Source of the DNA: Rhizoctonia solani
Taxonomy: Eukaryota; Basidiomycota; Agaricomycetes; Cantharellales; Ceratobasidiaceae
Direction of reading: 5' to 3'
Length of the DNA stretch: 64,000 bases
Assembly (NCBI RefSeq): GCF_016906535.1
Contig: NC_057382.1
Coordinates: 1,798,001-1,862,000 of the forward strand
Shown here: positions 48,201 to 59,160 of the stretch, one piece after another
How the letters are laid out: each line of letters starts with the position of its first letter
How positions within the stretch are numbered: position 1 is the stretch's first letter
Made by a program: the position numbers and the translations under genes
Notes under the pieces: generated by a model
Seen by the model: only the letters and a program-made list of their open reading frames with translations
The model's database searches: none
Told to the model about the DNA's origin: nothing

Positions 48201-50549
48201 TAAGTCGTGTTAGACGAAAAAGCGTGTTGTAAATTGCAAAACCATACCAATGAGTGTCGGTTTATCAAACCCTTCTGGCCGTGTATTCTTGGTGGCTATA
48301 ACGAGTGCAAGGAAAGTGAGAGATTTGCCGAGACCCATAGAATCGCTCATGATTCCACCGTGCCCAATGGGTGGTGGCATACTTGCAGGAATGGGAGACT
48401 TTGTGATCACTACAAAATTAGGTTGGCATATTATGAAGAGAATAAACAGGCGTTACACACAATTCATGTAATGTGCCTACGGGCGCCTATGTAAGTCACT
48501 GAATGAGTGCAAGCCAATAGCTACACTCACCCGAGAACCTGGAGGTGCGCGATACTCCCAGAACTGTTGATGAGGTTCGCCATGCTTGGTTGGAAGCACA
48601 ACATTCTCGCGGTTGATACACCACAGTAAGCCTTGTTTCTATCCGGAATGTCAGAGCTACAGTAATGAGAGAACAGACAACACCTACCTGATGTTTGAGC
48701 AAGTCTACTACCAGAGTTCCGTCCTCCTTTCCAGGAGGTGACGGGTGTTCCGGGAGATTCAAGATATCTTCAGTCTGATTTCCATACAACGCATCCAAGA
48801 AATTAGCACGACGGCCTTCATCGTCGACTTTCTCGAGTCCAGCAAGCATAGTACGAAGTTCTTCAGCACGGCGACGAATTTCGAGCGCTTCCATCGCTTT
48901 CTGGCTGAGCTGGGGCTGCGATGAAGACCCTGAGCGTAGATTGGATTTTGTGCATATGATGGACCTTGGGAAGCGCCAGAGCTGTAAGAGGCGGTTTGGG
49001 CATGTGCAACACCACTTTGTCGCCGCATCGCCTCGGTAAACCCTCGTTTGCCCGGCGTCGCCCAACGCAACAAAGGCTCAAGCATAGTACGAACGCCTGG
49101 TTTACCATAAATGCTCAATGTCCTATCAAATAATCTCAATGATAACCCAGACCAACCGAAAACAAGAACCCTTACACGTTTAGAGTGTATTGTGTTCCTT
49201 GTACTGGCAGACGATTTCAGTATACCGACCTGAATCCATAAAGTTTCATCTTACTATTGCCATCGTTCATAGTTCCTTCTACGAGGACCAACTCGCGATC
49301 GATGAGTGGTGCCAGGTTAGCGGCGACTAGAACCATCCCATAATGAGACTAGCACCTCTGACATCGTGCGCTTTGAACATACCCTGTCTTGGGATATGTC
49401 CCACCTGCCTCATACCAATATTCATAACTTGAATCGCGTTTCTAAAGCGCAATTAGTCGAGAAAGCAATATAATACAACCAAAAAACAACATACCTATCG
49501 TACTTGTTGGTAGGCTCCCGAACGAGTGCAACTTGTTCCCAGGCCCGACTAGATCACCAACGTCAGTACCACCAGTCGACACATCAAAGAAAAAACAACC
49601 TACCAAGTCCATCGTAATACTGAACCCCAACAACAGAGGACTGAAACGACAAGTAAAAATCCGTATACTGCGCCTCTTCCTCGGCACCGTAATCGTCCTC
49701 TGCATAATCCTCATCATCGCGTTTCTGCTGGGACACTGTGATCTGCGTGCCCATGTGCGCCGGTGGAACGGGCAGAGCAGGCGCAGGACGTGGCGGCTGC
49801 GTATACATCGCAGCAGGCGCCGTGGGAGGGGGAGGGGGAGGTAACACGACGGGTAAAGGCGCCGCCGAACCAGCTTGGGTCTTGCCCTTGGACCGTGTCG
49901 GCGCTTTACGCTTCTTGGACGTCGTACTCGCGAGGGGCGCCATGATTTGCGATGTCGTCGCGGCCGCTCGTTGGCTGAACGGAGGTGCCGCTCCGACGCG
50001 CGGCGTTGCGAGCCGGATGGGACCGAGGTCGTGCGGGTAAGCGAACGTGCGGTGACGGGGACGTCTGCGTCGTCTATACGTAGACGCTGAGCGGCAGTGT
50101 GAATCTTGGCTTGGTCTGAGATGCTGAAAACGATATTGTTCAATTTTAAAGCTCGCAATGTATAAGCTGATACGACGTACTTGATTCTGGCCAACCCCGG
50201 GAGACGGTTCACGCCCAGAATAGCAAGATCATACAATATGTCAGGGGTCACACATCCCCAATGCCTGCAATACAGAGTCAGAATACGACAGCTCGGAAGA
50301 AGTCAAACAAAACCCACCGGTACTGCATCTTGTCATTAATAACTCCATTATACTTCTTTGTCCCAAACCTCAGATCTCCAAGGACGATCGTCGAACCATG
50401 ACAAGGCGGTCGACCATGACACTTTTCGCTCGAATTTTTCGCATCTTGTGGAAATGCAACATGATTAAGAACCTAGACGTGAAAAGTGCATAATATAAGT
50501 GATACTCACATTCGATAACATAGTGACTCGGATCAACAGGCGCTGCCAT
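45290..50549 (-). CDS. RAD5/HLTF-like SNF2 helicase with zf-PARP, HIRAN and RING
   Basis: A predicted DNA-damage-tolerance factor: Rad5/HLTF enzymes remodel stalled forks and ubiquitinate PCNA. Start at 50549 (MAAPVDPSHYVIE). A PARP-type zinc finger comes first: KCHGRPPCHGSTIVLGDLRFG, then HWGCVTPDILYDL. A Pro/Ala-rich linker follows, then HIRAN: SFQSSVVGVQYYDGL, VALVREPTNKYDR, NAIQVMNIGMRQVGHIPRQG. The SNF2 ATPase has Walker A GGIMSDSMGLGKS, Walker B VVLDEAHQIRNPSTKI and LTTYQTVSSDFERAGGF. The RING lies between the lobes: CYECIAGYIEAHGALATCPM. Helicase C follows: KIDQLIWLLKRIPSEEKAVV. The C-terminus ends KRSRLMLSDDE. About 20 exons. One apparent missing base falls near 49539 in the HIRAN segment, and another frame change lies between the zf-PARP part and the linker, so a split into two genes is the alternative. 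Confidence 0.85.
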
Positions 50550-51050
50550 GATAGGTATGTGGCAACGCGGATGGTGGTAAAGTGACTTCTCTCAATTGGC
50601 AATCAGAGCTTGTTTCAAACACCAACGTCACGAAGATGGTAGGTGGCTATGCAGCGAACGCTCATGACCCTTCATTCTCACATCACTGATCAACGCAATT
50701 GGGTACAATTGCACGGAAAAGAAAAGGAAATCGTTAATTCACATCAGATGGCCCAAAAGACTGTAGACTGAGCTTAAAAGTACACAAAGAAAAAAGAGGG
50801 AGAGGATTGGATCGAGGGGGGGCATACACAGCATAACCATAAAAGCCAAAATACATCAGGGTTTAATAGACATCAACTCGGAATCCACGAAAATGCAAAA
50901 AAAGGTCGGGGGGTGCGTGGGTATATTTGAAGGGCTGGATGTTCGAATTCAAGTGATCGCAGGTGTTTGAAGATCGAGACAAGGGCGTGAAATTGGGCAA
51001 AAAAAAAGGGGGGGAGCGAACCGGGGCATGAACAAAATCTGGAGACGCGT
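50550..51050. other. Intergenic region between helicase and RasGEF genes
   Basis: About 500 bp. The right part (50770-51010) is G- and A-rich on the + strand and probably holds 3' UTR of the RasGEF gene; the left part must hold the helicase promoter. No other feature was seen. Confidence 0.5.
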
Positions 51051-54000
51051 TCAACGCCTCAAGTATTCCCTCAACCGGCTCGCTGTAGAAGTAGCCATCG
51101 GAACAGGGTATCCGTGCTGCAGGTCTCGGTCTACCTGGGAACACCGCTCATATATCGTCTATAGAAAAACCAATAAGCTCCTACGGTCAATTCATCTGAC
51201 CGGACCAACTCACCTCCATATCTAACAACTCAGTCTCGAGTATCAACTTGGCCAATCCTGGGACTGGACCAAACGCATAATCTCCATTCTCGCGGATCCG
51301 CTCTTGGAACGCATGGATCTCATGATGTTGTTCGCTAATGAGTAAACTTGGCCCAGTGAACGAGACCTTCGGGATTAGTATTGGGCATTCGCCGATACGC
51401 GACAAGTCACTCGAGTGAACCTCCCTACGAGTCCCATGAGCCATGCGATTGCAAAACAGCCAAGAGTGAGAGACTTACAAAGAGGGAATGCCCACTCCAA
51501 ACGTATTCTTCACTGCCATCCGGTACAGTAAATGGTTCTCGTTGACTCGAAGCAGCTTTTCCCGGCTCTGGTACTTGCGCCATACATTCACATCGACTTG
51601 CGACTGGACAACATCCCCAGTTTCGCACACGCAGTTGATCCCGACGTGGAACGCGCGCAACGAAGAATAGTTGTTCATCGCACGAAGCGATTGAGCAACT
51701 TCGCACAGATGAGTAACCAAGCGTACACGCTCCTGCGCACGATCGAGCGAAACAACAATCGACATGACCCTACATAAAACCCATAAACAAACCCAGTCCC
51801 AAACCCCGAAAAACCAATGCTCACCACTTGCATATCCGATCGAAAAACGCGTTCATCTCAACAATCGACTTGGGTTTCCCGAGCTTATCCTCCTTGACAC
51901 CTCGTCGTACCCAATCTCGGGGCTATACACCCATCAACACCTTCCTTCCGAGAAAGTTCTGCAAATCAAAACGACACCCACCTTGATCTTCAAGAACAAC
52001 TCGGTCTCGAGGCGCGTGATCTCCTCGGCGATCGATTGACAGTTGTATTCGAGCAACGCCTTGGCGACGCTTTGGAACGCTTTGAGTGCAGGGGACGCGC
52101 CTCGTCGTGCATCGGGACTCAGTCCCCGTCCGATCGACTCGCCGTTCCCAGACTCGAATCGGGCCGTCCGACCCGTCATGGGTGGCTCCTCGTCATGGTC
52201 CGCGTTACCGACGGCCGAACCGGGCGCGATGGAATAGCTCGGATCGAATAGCGGGAACCCATCGGCCTCGGGGCTAAAATTGAACTCGCGGTCAAAGTCC
52301 AAGTCAAACTCGTATTCATCCTCGACCGGTGTTTCGGCGCTGATGTACGCCCAGGAAAAAGCATCGTCCTTGAGGCATGGGAGCTCCTCTAGGAAATAGG
52401 TAAACTCGGACCCATAGTACATCAGGTGCGTGTTTTCACATGCTGTGCGGACGACGGCTGCTAGTGCGCTTGGCGCGCCGGGCGAAGCAAAGTCGTTCGG
52501 GTAGTCTTCGATCCAGTTCTGCAGTAATGCACACAATCTGCGCGAGAATTAGCACTCGTCGACCCAGTTCAGCGCACAACTCACCTCTGCTGAACAAAGC
52601 CAGCGAGGAGCGGATCAACCGGCGACTGTTCCAATTCCTTGAGTCGTTTTTGGAAGCTGAGCAACACGGTGCGAGGGGTAGTGAACAACCGATAAGTCAG
52701 GAAAAAATTGAAACTGAACCAGGGTTCTGCGCGCAAAGGTTTGTCAGGGTCATCGTCAAATGCTGAAATACGCATAATGATGGTGGGAGGAGCATCGTGC
52801 CGCAAGGTGTCGGCATCCCGACCCCCGCGGAGATCGGCGGTCGCGGAATCCAAATGAAACAAAAAATAGTCCAAGACTCACCATCCTCAGACACCCCACA
52901 AAAGAACAATTTATCAATCAACTGCTCAACCGTCGCCCAGCGCATACACAACCTGCATGAACTGATCAGCCTAGTAGTTTAAACCGAACAGCGCACGACT
53001 CACGGAGCAGGCGGCTTTCTGGGAGGAGCCTCGGATGGTGTACCGTCAATCTTGAGTTGCAGGGGCGGAATTTGACGAACTTCCTCGCTCGGTTTAGGTG
53101 TCGGAATCTGCACAACCTCGATCTCCCTTCCCGTTCCCTTTCTTCCCGCACGACAGCCGGGACACCAGTGGGAACCTTGGGGAAGCCGTATGCGAGAACG
53201 GATTCTTCGCCAATGCTCCTCCTTGATCCTTTCTCTTCTCCTGCTTTCTCAATGATATGACGTACGGGTGCCTTTTCCGCTCGGGCGTCCGAACCATCGG
53301 ATATCCATGCCGAGACCAAGTCGCCAGCAGATTTAGTTCGAGCTCGAGCTGGAAGAGTGGGTTCGACAGGAGGTTCGGGTGTTTTGAGAGGCTCGGGGGT
53401 GCGAGAGCCAGTACGCAGAGTGGGCTCACTGGTACGACCGCTCGACTTCTTGCCCCGTGGGATAATGACCAATCGTTTAGTGCCTAACCAGAACATGAGT
53501 TAGCAAGGCCGGGCGAGGAGGGCAAGAGGGGCGAAAGGAAATCGAGCATTCGAGCATAGGAGGGTATAAAAAGCCAAGCACGTGTTACGAATAATGCGCG
53601 TAATGCTATCCCAGCTCACTGCCTAGGCTTCGGTGGCCTGGATAGGTAATTGGATGGTAATGCAAGGTTGGCAGCACGTGATAAGGATGACGATCACATT
53701 GGGAAGGCAACCGAGTAAAAAAAGGGCGAGGGGATTGGCAGGCGACTCACCCCTGGAAGTGCCTATACGATCTAGCATCCATTGGAATGTGTGAACCATC
53801 TGGCTAAGGCCGTCGGGACCTCGATTAGTGATCTGAACGAATCTGAATCCGTGACGGTTGGCGAGTTTGGAGGCGTGGGTGGGAGGAAGCTCTTGGGCGG
53901 AGGAGGCGGAGGCGTGGAGCGAGTCGGACTTGCAGGCGACAAAGAGGGTGATGAACGAGGAGCCAAAGCTCTTCTCTACACCAGCTACGTACAAGATAGT

Positions 54001-55422
54001 CATGTGAGACGAACTATCAAGCCAGCGTGAGAATCACGGGCGCTGACGTACCGATGATTTGTTTGGCCTGGTCATAGCTCCGCTGGTCACAAGCATCATA
54101 GCATACGGCGAGGCCATGGAGCCTGGGGAAGCCCTCGGGCCAGAGAAGCCAGTTGTCGGACACAGGCTCGGAGACATCCAAGAGCTCGTCGGCGTCGATC
54201 TCGAAGATGCGGGCGGTGCCGCGGGAGACGGTTGTGCAGGCGACTGGAAGAGAATGCGATGCGCCCGATTTAGCCGAATCAAAGGCGGACTGGTGTTGGC
54301 AATGGGCTTACGGGTGATGGTGGGGCCGTCGGCCGAGGCAGCGACAATGCGCGACTCTTCGGGGTCGACGGCCTGGAATGCGAGTCGGATAAACGTGGAT
54401 TTCCCGCATCCCTTGGTGCCGACGACACCGAGGACATAGTCGGGGGTGAGGGTGGCGACGGGGGCAACCTTTTGCAGGGGCTGGGATGGTGAGCCAGAAT
54501 CGGGGAAGAGACAAGTGCTTACCATGTCGATGTTGAGGGAACAGGCGGGACCTGGGGCGGATGCTCACTCGCAGACGCAGACGGGTGGAGCGGTGCTGAT
54601 TTGCGCCTGGACAACAATCGCGATTGGAAACCAAGCGGCGTATCCCCTTTGGCTGACCGAGTGCTCGCCCCACTGTTGGTGTCGTGCGTTGCGGTCCTTG
54701 AGGGTGCACGTGACTGGTCGTGGTAACTGACCATGCTTCTTCCGCCGCCGCTGTCGCCACTGCTGCCGCTGACAATTGAGAATGTATCGCGTGTGGGCGT
54801 ACGGAGATCGAGTGCGGATTTAGATCCTGCCCGGGCAACGGTGGCGGCTGGTACATGCTTGAAAACCGGTCCTTGGGCTTGGCCGTCATCGTCGAGTCAA
54901 ACGTCTCGTCGCTCGCTCCCGACCGCACACTCGGCGCTATCGACCTGGTCTTGCTCGGTGTTGTCGGTGTTTTCACCCCCTTCTTCTTGCTCGGAAGAGG
55001 CGCGCTGTGGTACATCGATGGCGGACTCGGGTTCCTTCGGCGTCTTTCGTTCTTGCTCTTTCCGCTCGAGTTGGATGACGACTTGATCGACGGCGCGTCG
55101 CACACTAAGTTTATATCCAACACCACTCAGCCTGAGAACCCAGTCGTAGAGCAGGAGAAAAAAAAAAAAAAAGGGCAACAACAAAATATTCCTTACCCTT
55201 ACTGTCGCTAGTCTGATTTTGTCATGGACGATCCGCCGTCCAAATAAAATCAATTTGATTCAACGTGGATCCGCGCACGAACCCCCACATGGCAGACAAG
55301 GTAACCCGACATAAGAAATCCCATTCTTGTTAGCCCAAAACGAAATACAAACAACCAATGCTCCAATATTCACTCACCTGAACACCGTCGCTACTCGGCT
55401 GTCCACGCATGTCATCCACCAT
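51051..55422 (-). CDS. RasGEF with an N-terminal Ras-like GTPase domain
   Basis: A predicted guanine-nucleotide exchange factor for a Ras-type GTPase. The proposed first exon starts at 55422 (MVDDMRGQPSSDGVQ) with a good donor; this start is uncertain. A Ser/Pro/basic disordered segment follows. Next is a G-domain-like unit: VLGVVGTKGCGKSTFIRLAF (P-loop), GLAVCYDACDQRSYDQAKQI (DxxG-like region, diverged), LFVACKSDSL (a TKxD-like box) and GLSQMVHTFQWMLDRI (last helix). Then a basic linker, RasGEF_N (FSFNFFLTYRLFTTPRTVLL, with ALLQNWIEDYPNDF and TACENTHLMYYGSEF), and the catalytic RasGEF domain: SIVVSLDRAQERVRLVTHLC, LRAMNNYSSLRAFHVGINCV, VNENHLLYRMAVKNTFGVGI and GPVPGLAKLILETELLDME. It ends VDRDLQHGYPVPMATST plus a short tail, stop at 51051. 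Domain content is firm; full exon map is not. Confidence 0.82.
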
Positions 55423-56648
55423 GACCGGAACCAGGTTCAGCTTTCCCCGGCTTATAGTCCCTTAACCTTAATCCACACGGTAATACGTCAGTCCGACTAC
55501 ACCGAGCTACTCGAAACAATAATGACGAGGCAAGGGAGAGATGAGTCCCCGAGTGAGCGAGGTGGAGAAGGCAAGAAAAAAAAACTATCTTCCGGTTAGA
55601 CCGTATGCTCGGTAATTTATAACACCATCTAACCCATCCAGAACCCGCACGTACCATGTGAATTGGATCACAACGTCAGGCACACACACACATACGTATC
55701 GCCAATTCCCGACTACCCTCCCTTCAAACCCCTCGGTCACTCCCGATACTGATCTCCTATGCGTCCTTATTGCCTACATGATTCGAATTAAAAATACACT
55801 CGAGCCACCGTTTTACCTCGTCCAGAGAGGCCTAGCGTACAGACTTTCTCGCAAAAACCTTTCTTTATAACCCAGACTTTGTACGAACCGACGTAGCCGA
55901 TCTGATCTACCAAGTTTACATGTATGCGCACGTTCGTCGCGCTACCTTTATCCACGCTATTTTCCGCCGATCTTTCCAGTCGCCATCAAACGCACAATAG
56001 CATTGGCAAACCCCGACCGGTATTCTCATGGCGTATCCAGCGCGGCAATACCTTTACCACCAATATCAACAATGCCAACGCCCCCAACTTCAATGACAAT
56101 GCTTTACTCACCCAACACTCACTCACTCACTCGCCCTCTATCACGCCACGTCCTGTCCCACGTCAACCACAGGGAAAGATTTTCCACTATTCTGATCGAT
56201 TACGGCGTGCACATACACATGTACATTGATAACACTTCCAATGTATACTTGATATAGACCACACTCCAGAACGGACAGACACGGCCCGCCGGGAAATTAA
56301 AAGTCACAGAATCGACAAGGTTCTCCCATCATCGCTGAATTCCAAAGAACGCGCATATACTCTGGATCAATCGGCGAAATTCCCCCTTCCCTCCCCTCCC
56401 ATCCAACCGGATTAACCCGTGCGCCACCCCCACCCGATCCACCAAATCAAATAAGAAAAAAGACAATCTTCAATTCGAATTCTAGCGTACAATTAAAAAA
56501 ATCTCAAGTTCTGAAGATCCCCCAAGTTCTAGAGAAGGCCAGGGGGGAAACACAACGACACCAAAACCCATACAAAATACAAAAAAGAAAATGCGTGTCA
56601 GAGAATAAATGTCGTATTGTGAAATAAAACAGGCGGATTCAACAGCCT
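55423..56648. other. Intergenic region, no gene recognised
   Basis: About 1.2 kb between two minus-strand genes. It must hold the RasGEF promoter on the left and the PAL terminator on the right. A CACACACACA-type run lies near 55680-55692 and CACTCACTCACTC near 56116-56130. No gene or tRNA was found. Confidence 0.5.
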
Positions 56649-59160
56649 CTAATGCTTCCACAAGCTCGCAATCACTTCTTGCAATTTGCCATCACGAATA
56701 GCCTAAATCACGTCATCGTCAGCACGTAAGCCCACCCGGAATAAGAAGAAGGGGAAAAAAATAACAATCAGAATTAGGAAACTTAAGCGCAAACGTACCT
56801 CGTAGATGACCGAAACGTTCTGTCCGACTGTCAAGCCGGTCCATCCCTCTTCGAAGCGGTTGAGGTTGTCAATGCCGTGCATCTTGACACCGAGTTCAAC
56901 ACGAACAAACTCGTATACCGGGCGGGTATTGCCAAGCAAGTGGGCAGCCGGCGCAGCACCGCGTTCACCACGGAGGTACTCGCCCTGCAAACGGGCGTAG
57001 AGCTCTCCAGAGCGGTTGCCAACGGCAGAGCGGAACGCCTTGATACCCGCCAAGTCAGACTCGGGAAGCAGCTCGATCAAAGGTGCGGTAGCGGCCGCTG
57101 CGGCAGTGTGCATACGAGGAGCAGCGTCCATTGTCGACGTCACCTCGTACGATTCCATGACGGCCTTGAACACAGGTCCTTGAACGGAAGCGATCGAGAC
57201 GGCCGCGAAGTTCTTCCCGAGCTCCTCGTTGATAATCTGCGCTACGCCCGTAGCGAGTTCGCGCTGTTGGGCCCGGAGGTCGACGGCTTGGCACACGAGG
57301 TACAAGTATGACGCAGTAAGGAGTGAGAGGACGTCGAGTGCCTGGACGGTCGCGCGGGCAGAGATAAGGGCGAGCGAGTTGACGGCCTGGTTGTGCATCT
57401 CGGCGCTCTGGACATGGGTCGAGACAGGGTTGGCGAGGAAGCCGAGCTCGCTAACGTATGCGGCACTAGCAATATCGAGCCCCTTGGCGTGGTAGTTGAC
57501 CGATGGGTCAGAGGCAGCGAGCGAAGGGGGAAGACCACGGTTAAATGCAGGGTTGAGCAACTCGGTCGATTGAGCAAATAGAATCTTGCCGAGGTGGTGC
57601 AACGCCAAGCGAGTCTTTTCCATCGCATTGGTGACGGCCATAGCTTGGAAGTTACCACCGTGGTGAACGTGGCCGGTCTCACCATCGATCAAGGGGTTGT
57701 CGGTGGTGGTGTTGCATTCTTGGGTCACTACAGACCAGGCATGGAGGATATCCTCGAGTTGAGGTCCAATGAATTGGGGAGCAGTGCGGAGAGGGTACCG
57801 GTCCTGACGAAGCTTGCCCTCGTCTTCCTCGATGGTTATTTCCTTCTCCTCACCAAGCTGAGCCAACTTGCTTCCCTCGAGCAAGTCCCAGATGTGCTTA
57901 GCAGCCTCGACCTGTCCAGGGTGGGGGCGTGCGACCGCGTGAATGAATGGATGGTGGGAGCCTACGTAAAATTCAATTTCAGTTCCCCGCACAAGATAAG
58001 ACCTTGGAATCCAGGCACCGACGCACCTTGAGTACCAACGAGGGCCTCGGTGCCCATAGCAGTGAGGACCTGGGCGAGCATACCCATGTGAACGGCATCG
58101 TTGAGCGCGAGCGAGGCAACAGCGGCCGAAAATGCTGTGCCGTTGAGGAGACCGAGATGCTCCTTGGCGGCCAACTTGAGAGGTTCGATACCAGCGGCTT
58201 GAAGCGCCGCGCGCGAAGACGTGATTTGACGAGGGAGCTCGCCATTTCGTTTGCCGTGGTAGCAGCGGATTTGCTCATTGCCAAAGATGGTTCCGGCAAC
58301 GTAGGAGAGAGGAGAAAGGTCTAGATAACGGCACGGTTAGACCCGCGAAAACCTGGGGTAGAGATAAGACTTACCGCCCGACGCACTGATGCTACCGCGG
58401 AGAGGAACGAGAGGAGTGATATCGTTATCGAGGATGGATACCATACGCTCGAGGAGCTCCCACCGGACACCCGAGTGGCCACGGATTAAAGAGTTCATGC
58501 GGATAAGCATAGCCGCACGAACCCAGGACTCAGGCATCGAAAGAGTGTTAAGTGGGTCGGAGAGGGGCAATGGTGCTTCGGGCTTGTCCTCGGCGACGTG
58601 GCCGGGATGCGTAAAGGAAGGCAAGATGCCCGAATGTTGGTGTTGAAGGAGTGCTTTTCCAAGCGCGAGATGCTGGCTGGTACGAGTGTCGGCTATGTGC
58701 TAAATGAGTAAAAGGATCGACGTGTGTGGATCAAGTGAGAGCTTACCGCTACCACCAAATCCGGTGGAAATACCATAAACACTTTGCCAGTCCTGAGCTT
58801 GTCTTCAATAGCATTCTCAGCCTTGGTCATGCGAGACTTGATGTCATGGGAGTCATCGAGGGCCACACGAGCACCGTGGCGAGCAGCAGCAACGACCGAA
58901 GGGATGGTCAAATTGTGGCCATTAACAATAACAGGCTTGCCTGATCTGTACACATGTCAGTATGCAAATCAAGATGCCTAAAATGAAAAATATGACGCAC
59001 TTGTGGGACTGTAAAGTATCTTGGCTGGTGATAAAAGTCTCAAGCATCGTTGCGCTTGTAGAGGGAGTCGAGTAGGCTGGGGTGGCAATGTGGGCTTATG
59101 AAAGCCATTGGTGTAGCCATTAGTGGTAGAGGAGGGAACAGCGTCGACGGCCATAATCAT
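56649..59160 (-). CDS. PAL: Phenylalanine ammonia-lyase
   Basis: Deaminates L-phenylalanine to trans-cinnamate and ammonia, the entry step to fungal phenylpropanoids and a route to phenylalanine use as a nitrogen source. Start at 59160 ([19 protein letters not shown]). Seen in order: [40 protein letters not shown] (with the catalytic Tyr), [20 protein letters not shown], and [20 protein letters not shown], where Ala-Ser-Gly forms the MIO cofactor and an intron follows it. Then [60 protein letters not shown], and [20 protein letters not shown]. The C-terminus is [11 protein letters not shown] with TAG at 56649. Two apparent missing bases, near 59093 and 58784, must be allowed in the N-terminal part; the long central exon (57990-56800) is open throughout. 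About 740 residues, the usual fungal size. Confidence 0.95.

Noticed and set aside
56877..58324. Several + strand open frames of 125-145 codons opposite PAL
   Set aside because: They are antisense shadows of a well-supported enzyme gene with GC-rich third positions.
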